Below, piece by piece: positions 33,279 to 41,147 of a stretch of 51,430 nt of DNA. A program made the translations under genes and the position numbers. Origin of the DNA: Pseudomonadota bacterium. GTDB lineage: Bacteria; Desulfobacterota; Desulfobacteria; Desulfobacterales; Desulfobacteraceae. Location of the stretch: contig JAHJLN010000118.1 in NCBI GenBank assembly GCA_018821715.1, forward strand, positions 1 to 51,430. Reading direction: 5' to 3'. The number at the start of each line of letters is the position of its first letter. Within the stretch, counting starts at the first letter, position 1. Below the pieces are notes generated by a model. That model had not been told where the DNA came from. It did no database searches and was given only the letters and a program-made list of their open reading frames with translations.

Positions 33279-34094
33279 TTAGAACAGCGGGATGGACCCG
33301 GCCTGTTTGACAAGTTCCTGGCCCTTTTTAGACAGGACAAAGGATAAAAACCCCATAGTATCGCCTTGGGGCCAGCCTTTTGTAAACATGAAAAGCCCCC
33401 TGGATATGGGGAAAGATCCATTCAGGGTTGTTTCTTCAGATCCTAGTATCCCGTCCACTTTAACTGCCTTGATCTCGTGGCTCAGATACCCCAGACCAAC
33501 GTATCCGATGGCACCGGGTGTGTTTGCAACGGCCTGCACAATACCGCCGTTGGACGGTACGGTCAGGGCATTGGGAATAACACGGCCTTTTTCCATGACC
33601 AGGTCTTTCCATACCCCGAAAGTCCCTGAAGAACTGTCCCTGGAGATGACGACAATCTGACCCGGCGTTCCGCCCAGGTCCTTCCAGTCCTTTATCTTTC
33701 CCATGTAAATATCTTTGAGCTGTTCCATGGTCAGATCTGACACCGTGTTTTGGGGGTTAACCACCGGGACAATGGCATCCAGCGCAATCCTGAAGGGTAC
33801 GGGATATACACCTTTGGTATTGGCCAGATCCACTTCCTTTTGCGTGATGAACCGTGACGCATTTCCAATGTCGCAGGTTCCGTCAATAATGGCCTTGATG
33901 CCGTTTCCGGAACCGCCGCCGGAAAGGGAAATCTTTACATCGGAATTTTGAGCCATATAGGCTTCAGCCGCCTTTTGCGCAATGGGAAGAACTGTTGTGG
34001 ATCCCTTAATGACCAATTCCCCGGAAAATCCGGAAAAGGCTGTTATCAACAGAAAAATGATGCATACCGGTAATATTTTAATCAGCTTGTTCAT
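33279..34094 (-). CDS. pstS: periplasmic phosphate-binding protein PstS
   Basis: A 271-residue solute-binding protein with a Sec signal peptide (hydrophobic core ~8-20, cleavage near residue 25). KGSTTVLPIA, SLSGGGSGNGIKAI, DIGNASR and SRDSSSGTFGVW are the phosphate-contacting segments of the short PstS type. The ATG has AAGGAG six bases upstream. First gene of the operon; an 11-base-period triple repeat lies 74-104 bases before its start. Confidence 0.96.
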   Translation of the reverse strand: MNKLIKILPVCIIFLLITAFSGFSGELVIKGSTTVLPIAQKAAEAYMAQNSDVKISLSGGGSGNGIKAIIDGTCDIGNASRFITQKEVDLANTKGVYPVPFRIALDAIVPVVNPQNTVSDLTMEQLKDIYMGKIKDWKDLGGTPGQIVVISRDSSSGTFGVWKDLVMEKGRVIPNALTVPSNGGIVQAVANTPGAIGYVGLGYLSHEIKAVKVDGILGSEETTLNGSFPISRGLFMFTKGWPQGDTMGFLSFVLSKKGQELVKQAGSIPLF

Positions 34095-34167
34095 CTCTTC
34101 TCCTTAAAAAAAATTCAATTCATGCTTTTATCCGGCATGTGCCGTCTTAAGGGAAAAGAGTACAACC

Positions 34168-34198
34168 AATGTGTTAGAATTGTATTAGGGTTGTGTTA
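34168..34198 (-). promoter_or_regulatory. candidate Pho box: three direct repeats with 11-base period upstream of pstS
   Basis: AATGTGTTA (34168), ATTGTATTA (34179) and GTTGTGTTA (34190) recur exactly every 11 bases on the plus strand, equivalent to TAACACAA-type repeats on the pstS strand. PhoB sites are built from 11-base direct repeats, so this is a natural operator for the pst-pho operon. The half-site differs from the E. coli consensus, so the assignment is inferred from spacing and position. Confidence 0.6.
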
Positions 34199-34213
34199 CG
34201 ACAAAATTAAACA

Positions 34214-34657
34214 TCAGGGAGTGATGTCTTTTTCAAGATACAGGATATTGCCCTTTTCATTATAGGAATAGCGGGAAAAATAGGTTTCCATGATAATAAT
34301 ACCGCGGCCATGGTCCTCGTCCTCATCCAGATCTTCTATCTGCTGTTTTCTCCAGTCAAACCCGTTTCCCTGATCTTCAATCATCAACTTGAGCAATCCA
34401 TTGTTGACAATGGTCAACATAAACCTGACCTTTTTTTCAGGATCACCTGCATTACCATGGCGAACCGCATTGGTGAGACCTTCGCGCATAACAAGATTAA
34501 TGGGAAAAAGCTGTTTTTCTATTCCCTCTATCCTGAAGCGAAGATAATTTGTAATCTGTTCACACACTTCATCTATATTCTCCAAGGTTGAAGAAAAAGT
34601 AAAGTCGATTGAATCTTCTGTCGTAAAAACGTCAAAAAAAGGATGTGTTGAAGTCAT
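34214..34657 (-). CDS. RsbW-type ATP-binding regulatory kinase (anti-sigma-factor-like)
   Basis: A 147-residue GHKL ATPase domain standing alone: N-box in NLVMREGLTNAVRHGN, G1 in IEDQGNGFDW, G2-like HGRGIIIMETYFS. It belongs to the HATPase_c_2 family, whose members act as anti-sigma factors or serine kinases in partner-switching. It starts four bases after the receiver-PP2C phosphatase gene, its natural functional partner. No STAS anti-sigma antagonist is encoded in the window. Confidence 0.88.
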   Translation of the reverse strand: MTSTHPFFDVFTTEDSIDFTFSSTLENIDEVCEQITNYLRFRIEGIEKQLFPINLVMREGLTNAVRHGNAGDPEKKVRFMLTIVNNGLLKLMIEDQGNGFDWRKQQIEDLDEDEDHGRGIIIMETYFSRYSYNEKGNILYLEKDITP

Positions 34658-34661
34658 ATTC

Positions 34662-35783
34662 TTATACCTTTACGCACAGGACAACAAGATCATCCTCAGG
34701 CAAGTCATCGTCACCAAAAAGGATATTCACAAGTTCTGCCGGTGCCTTGTCATAGGGTACATGTGCGATTTTCTTATACATTGGCAAGAGGCTGTCTGCT
34801 CCGCTTGCCCATGTAATCTTGTTTTTTGCCGATTCAACAAGACCGTCGGAATACACAAAAAACTTATCCCCCACGGTCACTTTAATGCTTTGAGTGCCGA
34901 ATTGAGCATCCTTGAACATACCAAGGACATCGCCATCGGTTTGAATCAGATAGGGCTCGCCATCCTGGGGCAGACAGACCACAGGCGGATGACCGGCATT
35001 GATAATGGTCAATTTTTTTGTAGTTCGATTAATATGCATATAGCAGGCAGTAAGATATTTACCCTCGGGCAATATCTCCACAAGAACATCATTGATCATT
35101 TTCATACTTTCAGCCGGAGAGTAGACAGGGGTGCAGTTCTGGGCCAGCAAGGCCTTTACCGAGGCCGTCATATAGCTTATTTTAATATCATGCCCTGAAA
35201 AATCCGCCACAAAGTAACCGGTTATTTTATCGGAAATGTTTAAGATATCGTAAAAATCACCGCCCGCTTCTTCAAGGGACTTATAGTAAACACCAAATAA
35301 TGCATCCGGGTTTTCTTCAGGGGTCGGCAGCATGGCCACCTGGGCCTCCGTCACCTGTCGAAGCTTGCTTGCCTGGTCTGCAATCAATGAGTTGGTGGCA
35401 ATGGACAGTTTTAGATGGATTCTCACCCTGGCCAGCACCTCCAGGGGATGAAATGGTTTTGTAATATAATCCACTGCCCCCAGATCAAACCCTTTCAATT
35501 TTGAATCCACTTCAATGACACCGGTCAGAAATATCACCGGGATTGAATTTGTTTTTATATTGTCTTTAAGCTTCTTGATAACATCAAATCCGTTTTCTCC
35601 GGGCATTTCAATATCCAGGATAATCAGATCCGGCTGCTCCTTCACTGCAATAGCCCTGGCATCCGGACCGTTGTTTGCAGAAAAGATTCGATACCCTTCC
35701 TTGGACAAAGATTTTTCTATAAGCTTTAAGTTTAAAAGATTATCGTCAACTGCCAGAACCGTGTAGGGTTGTTTGTTTCCCAT
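34662..35783 (-). CDS. response regulator with PP2C/SpoIIE-type serine phosphatase output
   Basis: A 373-residue protein. The receiver (~8-125) has VDDN, phospho-acceptor Asp57 in LIILDIEMPGENG and Lys in ITKPFHP. A linker helix leads to a PP2C/SpoIIE domain (~165-373) with GGDFYD, VADFSGHDI, INAGHPPVV, FVYSDGLVES and DDLVVLCVKV supplying the metal-binding aspartates. By family, phosphorylation of the receiver controls dephosphorylation of an anti-sigma antagonist; the target is unknown. Between the HPt gene and the RsbW-type gene. Confidence 0.92.
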   Translation of the reverse strand: MGNKQPYTVLAVDDNLLNLKLIEKSLSKEGYRIFSANNGPDARAIAVKEQPDLIILDIEMPGENGFDVIKKLKDNIKTNSIPVIFLTGVIEVDSKLKGFDLGAVDYITKPFHPLEVLARVRIHLKLSIATNSLIADQASKLRQVTEAQVAMLPTPEENPDALFGVYYKSLEEAGGDFYDILNISDKITGYFVADFSGHDIKISYMTASVKALLAQNCTPVYSPAESMKMINDVLVEILPEGKYLTACYMHINRTTKKLTIINAGHPPVVCLPQDGEPYLIQTDGDVLGMFKDAQFGTQSIKVTVGDKFFVYSDGLVESAKNKITWASGADSLLPMYKKIAHVPYDKAPAELVNILFGDDDLPEDDLVVLCVKV

Positions 35784-35810
35784 AACAATAAAGACCTTTT
35801 TAAATCAAAA

Positions 35811-36119
35811 CTATATATTTTTAAGAGCGTTAACCATTCTTTCAAGATCACATACATATGTTTCAAAATTTTCAAGGCTTCCTTTTTTCGCCTGCATTTC
35901 CATATCTCTGGTAAGATTAAATATCTCATCAAATCCAAGATTGCCGGATGCACCTTTAATGGAATGCGATGCAGCAGCTGCATCCTGGGGGCTGCCTTCT
36001 TTGACGCCTTTTTTGATTTTATCAATATCTGAAAAGGTCGTGGTTACAAAGAGCTCGACCAACTCCATAAAATCATCATCATCAATCCCCAGCCTTGAAG
36101 CAAGATCTTTAAAATCCAT
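35811..36119 (-). CDS. histidine phosphotransfer (HPt) domain protein
   Basis: A 102-residue four-helix HPt protein with the phospho-accepting His52 in AASHSIKGASGNLG. It can shuttle phosphate between receivers. It starts a three-gene signalling operon with the receiver-PP2C and RsbW-type genes, and is divergent from the lone receiver at 36286, a likely phosphorelay partner by proximity. Confidence 0.9.
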   Translation of the reverse strand: MDFKDLASRLGIDDDDFMELVELFVTTTFSDIDKIKKGVKEGSPQDAAAASHSIKGASGNLGFDEIFNLTRDMEMQAKKGSLENFETYVCDLERMVNALKNI

Positions 36120-36285
36120 AAGGGCTCCTTGTTTGTGTCTTGAATAAAAAAAGATAAGAAATTGTTATAGTCAAAAATTATAGATAAGTTTTTACCTGTT
36201 GTAAACCTTCAAATTTAAAAAAATGGTTGCCTTTTTTAAAAATACTTATTAAAAATACCTTTCCCGATTCCATGACGAGGTTACG

Positions 36286-36654
36286 ATGACAGACAAAAAA
36301 ATTTTAGTTGTTGATGACGAAGAAGCAATCCGCAATCTGTTTAAAGCGGCTTTAATGCAAAAAAAATACACTGTGTTCTGTGCAGAGTCCGGTGAAGAGG
36401 CGCTTGAAATCCTTGACATGGAATCCATCCCGGTTATGTTCCTGGATATCAATTTACCCGGCATGAATGGAATGGATCTGTGCAAAAAGATTTTAGAAAA
36501 AACACCTGGAACAATTGCCTATGCCGTCACCGGACATACTTCAAACCGTAAATCCGCGGAATGCAAGGAAGCAGGGTTTCAAGACTATTTTTCAAAACCA
36601 ATACCGATACAGACGCTTTTTGACGCAGCACAGGATGCGTTCAACAGACTATAA
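36286..36654 (+). CDS. single-domain response regulator
   Basis: A 122-residue lone receiver: VVDDEE, phospho-acceptor Asp54 in MFLDINLPGMNG, Thr/Ser in AVTGHTSN and Lys in FSKPIPI. No output domain. Such proteins act as phosphate relays or on protein partners. It is divergent from the HPt gene across 166 bases, consistent with shared regulation. Confidence 0.92.
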   Translation: MTDKKILVVDDEEAIRNLFKAALMQKKYTVFCAESGEEALEILDMESIPVMFLDINLPGMNGMDLCKKILEKTPGTIAYAVTGHTSNRKSAECKEAGFQDYFSKPIPIQTLFDAAQDAFNRL

Positions 36655-36775
36655 ATCCCGTTTTTAATCATTTTTCATCCCACAGGTTTCCATTGATGAT
36701 TTGTTTGATTTGAAATTGACAAATAAAATAAAGGAATCATCTTTATAAGTCAAACAAAGGAGAAACCAAAAAAAT

Positions 36776-36949
36776 ATGGGGAAGTGCCGACGGCATCCAC
36801 ATCGGGAAACACCGTACCGGTGTGAAAAATATGATACCTATCTTTGCAAAGAATGCCTCCGATGCAAAGACCCGGAACTTTACTGCAAACACAGGGCCTC
36901 CTGCGCCATCCATTTTATCACACAAAAAGGGTTTGACCCACAGGATTGA
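36776..36949 (+). CDS. small Cys/His-rich protein, B-box-like zinc-binding candidate
   Basis: A 57-codon gene: ATG at 36776, TGA at 36947-36949. AAAGGAG lies upstream at a long spacing of about 13 bases. Cysteines occur as C4, C16, C24, C27, C30, C37 and C43, with histidines at 7, 9, 39 and 46; the order CxxH, later CxxCxxC and CKH resembles short B-box-type zinc fingers of bacterial proteins (typical pattern CxxHP ... C ... CxxC). The next gene begins a few bases downstream, supporting a real two-gene unit. The function is unknown. Confidence 0.65.
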   Translation: MGKCRRHPHRETPYRCEKYDTYLCKECLRCKDPELYCKHRASCAIHFITQKGFDPQD

Positions 36950-36954
36950 CTCAT

Positions 36955-37203
36955 ATGAAAAAAGACACGCACAATTTTATCCAGGAGTATAAAGGTCTGG
37001 GAGCTTTTGGCCTTGACCGGAAAACAGATGAAGAAACCATCATGTTTTATCTTCAAAAATTTTCTGAAGACTCATTTTTAAAAACACTTCTCCCAAGACT
37101 GTCAGACCAGGAACTTGAAGAAATCTACCTGTTTATCAACAACAAGATAAAACAGCACCTTTCAGAACATGAATATCATGGGCTCTTTTTAAAAGACCGG
37201 TAG
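36955..37203 (+). CDS. small conserved-type cytoplasmic protein, unknown
   Basis: An 82-residue protein from the ATG at 36955 (an in-frame TTG lies at 36946). It is charged and helical, with no signal, cysteine or membrane segment; the hydrophobic pattern LLPRLSDQELEEIYLFIN suggests a compact helical bundle. It begins five bases after the Cys-rich small gene, so both are probably translated together. I do not recognise a named family. Confidence 0.7.
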   Translation: MKKDTHNFIQEYKGLGAFGLDRKTDEETIMFYLQKFSEDSFLKTLLPRLSDQELEEIYLFINNKIKQHLSEHEYHGLFLKDR

Positions 37204-37356
37204 GGTTTGTTGTAATCATTGGTTTGTATTGGTAAGCCTCTTTCTTTTTATTCAATATCCAAAAATATATCCTTGACTCTACCCGAATATTGACATATTC
37301 CAACCTAATTTCAGTAAACAAGTTTTGAATATTTTTTTATTATTGGAGTTTTAAAA

Positions 37357-38187
37357 ATGAATAGAAAGATTGTTTTTCCCGGCATTTTAGCAGTTATCGT
37401 TATTATAATCCTTGCCATCAGCGCCCATGCAGGAAATAAAAGCCTGATGATGGCGACCACCACCAGCACGGACAACACAGGCCTTTTAGAGTATCTTATG
37501 CCCCACTTTGAAAAACAAACCGGAATTGCCATAAAATGGACTGCCACAGGAACCGGCAAAGCATTAAAACTGGGCCAGAACTGCGATGTTGACGTTCTCC
37601 TGGTTCATGCGCCGGCAGCTGAAAAAAAATACATTGAAAGCGGATATGGAAAGGATCGAAGAGAAATCATGTATAATGATTTTGTCATTATCGGACCCCA
37701 AAGTGATCCTGCCGATGTAAAAGGCAAAAGCATATCAGATGCGTTAAGTGCAATCAAAAATAAGCAGGCCAGATTCATGAGCCGCGGCGATGATTCCGGG
37801 ACCCATAAAAAAGAAAAACTGTTGTGGAAAGAAGCCGACGTTCCATTACCGGATAAAGAAAACTGGTATGTCCAGACCGGACAGGGAATGCTTGCCACCA
37901 TCAATATGGCCCAGGAAAAAGAGGGGTATACCATGACCGATAGAGGCACGTACATCAAATACCAGTCCACAAAAGGCGGCAATGCCCCGTTAAAAGTTCT
38001 GGTGGAAAAAGACGGCATCCTGTTGAATCAGTATAGCGTATTGACCCTTGATCCCAATAACTGCCCCACGGCAAAACATGATCTGGCCCTTGAATTCTCC
38101 AACTGGATGGCTTCACAAACCGCCCAGGATCTGATAAAAGACTTCAGACTGCTGGGGGAAAAGCTGTTTATACCAAACGCTGAATAA
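37357..38187 (+). CDS. tupA: tungstate-binding periplasmic protein
   Basis: A 276-residue solute-binding protein with signal peptide (cleavage near residue 25, SAHAG). The oxyanion-binding motif TTTSTDNTG (34-42), DVLLVHAP, MYNDFVIIGP and SRGDDSGTHKKE are characteristic of TupA, which binds tungstate (family knowledge; molybdate or vanadate variants exist). Followed after nine bases by the permease gene. The 153-base upstream gap shows no recognisable cofactor riboswitch. Confidence 0.93.
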   Translation: MNRKIVFPGILAVIVIIILAISAHAGNKSLMMATTTSTDNTGLLEYLMPHFEKQTGIAIKWTATGTGKALKLGQNCDVDVLLVHAPAAEKKYIESGYGKDRREIMYNDFVIIGPQSDPADVKGKSISDALSAIKNKQARFMSRGDDSGTHKKEKLLWKEADVPLPDKENWYVQTGQGMLATINMAQEKEGYTMTDRGTYIKYQSTKGGNAPLKVLVEKDGILLNQYSVLTLDPNNCPTAKHDLALEFSNWMASQTAQDLIKDFRLLGEKLFIPNAE

Positions 38188-38196
38188 AAGGATATC

Positions 38197-38883
38197 ATGG
38201 ACTTTATCGTTGCAGGTGTTGCCAAAGCCATAGCGCTTCTGACCAGCGGCGACGCTGCAACCTGGACTGCGGTCTTTGCAACATTAAAAGTATCTACCTG
38301 CTCCATGCTGCTCAGCGTTGGAGCAGGTTTGCCTTGCGGCTTTGTTCTTGGATATTTTGATTTCAAAGGCAAAAAACACATCAGAACAATCCTGGACACC
38401 CTTCTTGCACTGCCGACGGTTTTTATCGGTCTTGCGGTTTATGCCTTTATTTCACGACAGGGCCCCCTGGGGGATCTGGGACTTCTTTTCACCCTGACAG
38501 GGATTGCCATCGGCCAGACCATCCTTGCCTTTCCCATCGTAACCGCCATTACTGCCGCCACCATTGAAAACATTGATCATGACCTTAAACTGACCCTTGT
38601 CTCCCTGGGAGCCGGCAAGCGCCACATCATTGCCACCTGTCTCTGGGAAGTGAGATACGGCATACTGGCGGCAGCCGTCATGGCCTATGGCAGAGTCTTA
38701 ACAGAAGTCGGCATCTCCATGATGGTGGGCGGCAATATCAAGTACCACACCCGGACCATTACAACCGCCATTGCCCTTGAAACCAACAAGGGGCTTTTTG
38801 CAGACGGTATTGCGCTGGGGCTGGTGCTGATCACCATTGCCTTTATTGTAAATCTATCCCTGTCTTTTCTAAGGAAGCAATGA
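38197..38883 (+). CDS. tupB: tungstate ABC transporter permease
   Basis: A 228-residue permease with five to six hydrophobic helices and the ATPase-contact loop LVSLGAGKRHIIATCLWEV. TupB is the membrane part of tungstate import; AYGRVLTEVGISMMVGGNI is typical of the family. Its last four bases overlap the start of tupC (ATGA). Confidence 0.92.
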   Translation: MDFIVAGVAKAIALLTSGDAATWTAVFATLKVSTCSMLLSVGAGLPCGFVLGYFDFKGKKHIRTILDTLLALPTVFIGLAVYAFISRQGPLGDLGLLFTLTGIAIGQTILAFPIVTAITAATIENIDHDLKLTLVSLGAGKRHIIATCLWEVRYGILAAAVMAYGRVLTEVGISMMVGGNIKYHTRTITTAIALETNKGLFADGIALGLVLITIAFIVNLSLSFLRKQ

Positions 38884-39908
38884 CAACAAAAGAACCGGCA
38901 TACCATTTAAACGATATCCGTCACTATTACGGAGACACAAAAGTACTGGAGATTGATACCCTTAAAATTGAAGAAAGCTCCATAACAGGCCTTATCGGGC
39001 CAAACGGCAGTGGAAAAACCACTCTCTTAAAGCTGTTGGCCTTTGCTGTAAAACCCACACGGGGTATCATACTTTACAAGGGGCGCCCGGAAGTTCCATT
39101 TTCACCAGCCATCCGCTCAAAGGTGACCCTTTTAACCCAGAAGCCCTATCTGTTAAAACGGACGGTTTTTGAAAATGTTGCCTATGGTCTGAAAATCAGA
39201 AAAGACAAAAACCGTCTTGAAGAACGGGTGAAGAACGCCCTGTTAACTGTCGGGCTTGACTTTCAGAAATTTGCCCCAAGAAAATGGCACGAACTGTCAG
39301 GCGGAGAGGCCCAGCGGGTGGCCATGGCAGCAAGGCTTATCTTAAAGCCCGAAGTCCTGCTCCTTGATGAACCCATTGCAAGTGTTGACACGGAAAGTGC
39401 CGGACTGATCCGTGATGCGTCTTTAAAAGCCCGTGAGAACTGGGGGGCAACCCTTGTTATTGCAAGCCATGATCTGCAATGGCTGTATTCCATCAGTGAC
39501 AGACAGCTTTCCATCTTTAATGGAAACATTTTCTCTACCGGCATGGAAAACATTATCACAGGGCCGTTTGAACAAGGCGATGATAAAATCGTTGTAAAAA
39601 AACTGGACGACGGACAGATCATCACTTTAACCGCCCCTGAAAAGAAAACAGGCATTGCCGTCATCAGAAAAAAAAGCATTTCAATTGATCTTGAAAAGCA
39701 GGCAGACCAAAGTTTTTTAAATCAATTGTCCGGCCAGATTGCTTCCATGCTGTTGGAAAAGAAAACCGGCCATATCATGGCAACCATTTATATCCACGAT
39801 CTTTCCTTTGTTTTAAGGCTCACCCCGGGTCAAATCAGCAGCCTTGATCTGTACCCCGGCAAAAAAGTCATCCTCAAATTTCAATCAACTGATGTGGAAT
39901 GGATTTAA
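38880..39908 (+). CDS. tupC: tungstate ABC transporter ATPase with C-terminal Mop/TOBE-like domain
   Basis: A 342-residue ATPase: Walker A GPNGSGKTT, Q-loop LLTQKPYL, signature LSGGEAQRVAMAARL, Walker B VLLLDEPIASVD, H-loop SHD. After ~residue 235 an extension ends in LSGQIASMLLEKKTGHIM ... LYPGKKVILKF, resembling a Mop/TOBE oxyanion-binding domain as in ModC. That would allow feedback inhibition by tungstate or molybdate. Converges with mltA three bases away. Confidence 0.92.
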   Translation: MTTKEPAYHLNDIRHYYGDTKVLEIDTLKIEESSITGLIGPNGSGKTTLLKLLAFAVKPTRGIILYKGRPEVPFSPAIRSKVTLLTQKPYLLKRTVFENVAYGLKIRKDKNRLEERVKNALLTVGLDFQKFAPRKWHELSGGEAQRVAMAARLILKPEVLLLDEPIASVDTESAGLIRDASLKARENWGATLVIASHDLQWLYSISDRQLSIFNGNIFSTGMENIITGPFEQGDDKIVVKKLDDGQIITLTAPEKKTGIAVIRKKSISIDLEKQADQSFLNQLSGQIASMLLEKKTGHIMATIYIHDLSFVLRLTPGQISSLDLYPGKKVILKFQSTDVEWI

Positions 39909-39911
39909 CCC

Positions 39912-41147
39912 CTATTCCGGGTCTGGCTTTAAAACAAGAAAAAACAATTTCCCGTATTGATTCATATGGCCGGCGGTAAAACCGGCATAATTATTGTTTC
40001 CACAGAAAAGATCTGCCCGGGAAGGTCCCCTGATGGCACCCCCTGTGTCCTGGTTCATCACAAAAAAAGAAGCCTTTTCCCACTCTTTTATAGGATTGAT
40101 ACGGATGGTATCCGGCAACTGGGACTGCATAAAACACAAGGCCCCTTTCGGGAAAATCCGGCTGTCCGTGGCAATGGACCGAAAGGCAGTCACTTCAACG
40201 CCAAGGCTGCCATAGGGTCCGCCCGCTTCTGTTTTAAAAAATACGAAACTCTCATTGTGGTGCAGCACTTCATCCATTCTTTGAGGGTGAAATTCAAGCC
40301 AGGTTCGAATGGCCTGCATGGACATGTTTTCTTTTAGAATCTCGTTTTTTTCTATTAAATATCGTCCGACAGACCGGTAAGCATTCCCATTGGAGCCTGC
40401 ATAATGAACCCTTAACAGATCTCCATTGCCCAGATCAATTCTTCCCGAGCCCTGGATTTCAAGAAAAAACCGGTCTACCCGGCTTTTAAGCCACACAACA
40501 GGTTCTGATCGGGTATGAAAATCTTCCAGCGTATTAATCTGTCCCCGTGAAAAATAGGGCACTACCCTTTTTGTTGAATCATCAACCCTGGCAACCAGCC
40601 GTTTTTGCCCCTTGAATTGATCTGAAAACGCGGACAGATCAATTTCCACCAAATCATCAGGTCGACCGTACAAAGGATAAACAGCGTCATCATTTCGAGT
40701 CAGGCTTCCCTCATAGGTGGGTTCAAAATATCCTGTAAAAAGCACCTCGCCATCCTGATTTCCTGCAGCCGCATACACAATAAAAAACGTCTGGATAAAT
40801 TCATTTAGCGCAGCTGTGGACGGCTCTTTTTCCAGAAAGGCTTTAAAGGTCTCCAAAGACCTGATCATATGGGCAGCCGTATAAATCTGTTTTCCATACT
40901 GATATTTTCTTTGAAGGGGTACTTTTTTAAAATAGGACAAACTGTGATCAATGGAGGCTGTCAACCCTTTAAAATCAAGTGTATCAATAAACAATGGATA
41001 GTGTCTAGGGGTCAGTTGTTTCAAAGAATTCAATTGGGAGGGTGTTTCTTTGCTCCCTGGATGACATCCGAAAAAAAAACAGGCTGCCGCCACAAGGGCC
41101 AGAACCCGGATACAGATCAGGGAAATCTTCTTGTGCATCTTATTCAT
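39912..41147 (-). CDS. mltA: membrane-bound lytic murein transglycosylase A
   Basis: A 411-residue lipoprotein: hydrophobic signal and lipobox-like FFGC (Cys28), then the MltA barrel with LFTGYFEPTYEGSLT and the C-terminal 3D domain with FVMNQDTGGAIRGPSRADLFCG, which contains the catalytic Asp. It cleaves peptidoglycan glycan strands. The frame opens at 41192, but the ATG at 41147 overlaps the end of rmuC (ATGAATAA) and directly precedes a proper signal sequence, so I chose it. Confidence 0.92.
   Translation of the reverse strand: MNKMHKKISLICIRVLALVAAACFFFGCHPGSKETPSQLNSLKQLTPRHYPLFIDTLDFKGLTASIDHSLSYFKKVPLQRKYQYGKQIYTAAHMIRSLETFKAFLEKEPSTAALNEFIQTFFIVYAAAGNQDGEVLFTGYFEPTYEGSLTRNDDAVYPLYGRPDDLVEIDLSAFSDQFKGQKRLVARVDDSTKRVVPYFSRGQINTLEDFHTRSEPVVWLKSRVDRFFLEIQGSGRIDLGNGDLLRVHYAGSNGNAYRSVGRYLIEKNEILKENMSMQAIRTWLEFHPQRMDEVLHHNESFVFFKTEAGGPYGSLGVEVTAFRSIATDSRIFPKGALCFMQSQLPDTIRINPIKEWEKASFFVMNQDTGGAIRGPSRADLFCGNNNYAGFTAGHMNQYGKLFFLVLKPDPE

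Noticed and set aside
37204-37356. Possible Mo/W-cofactor riboswitch ahead of tupA
   Set aside because: The 153-base gap has no visible multi-stem structure or conserved GC core of that riboswitch class; a covariance search would settle it.
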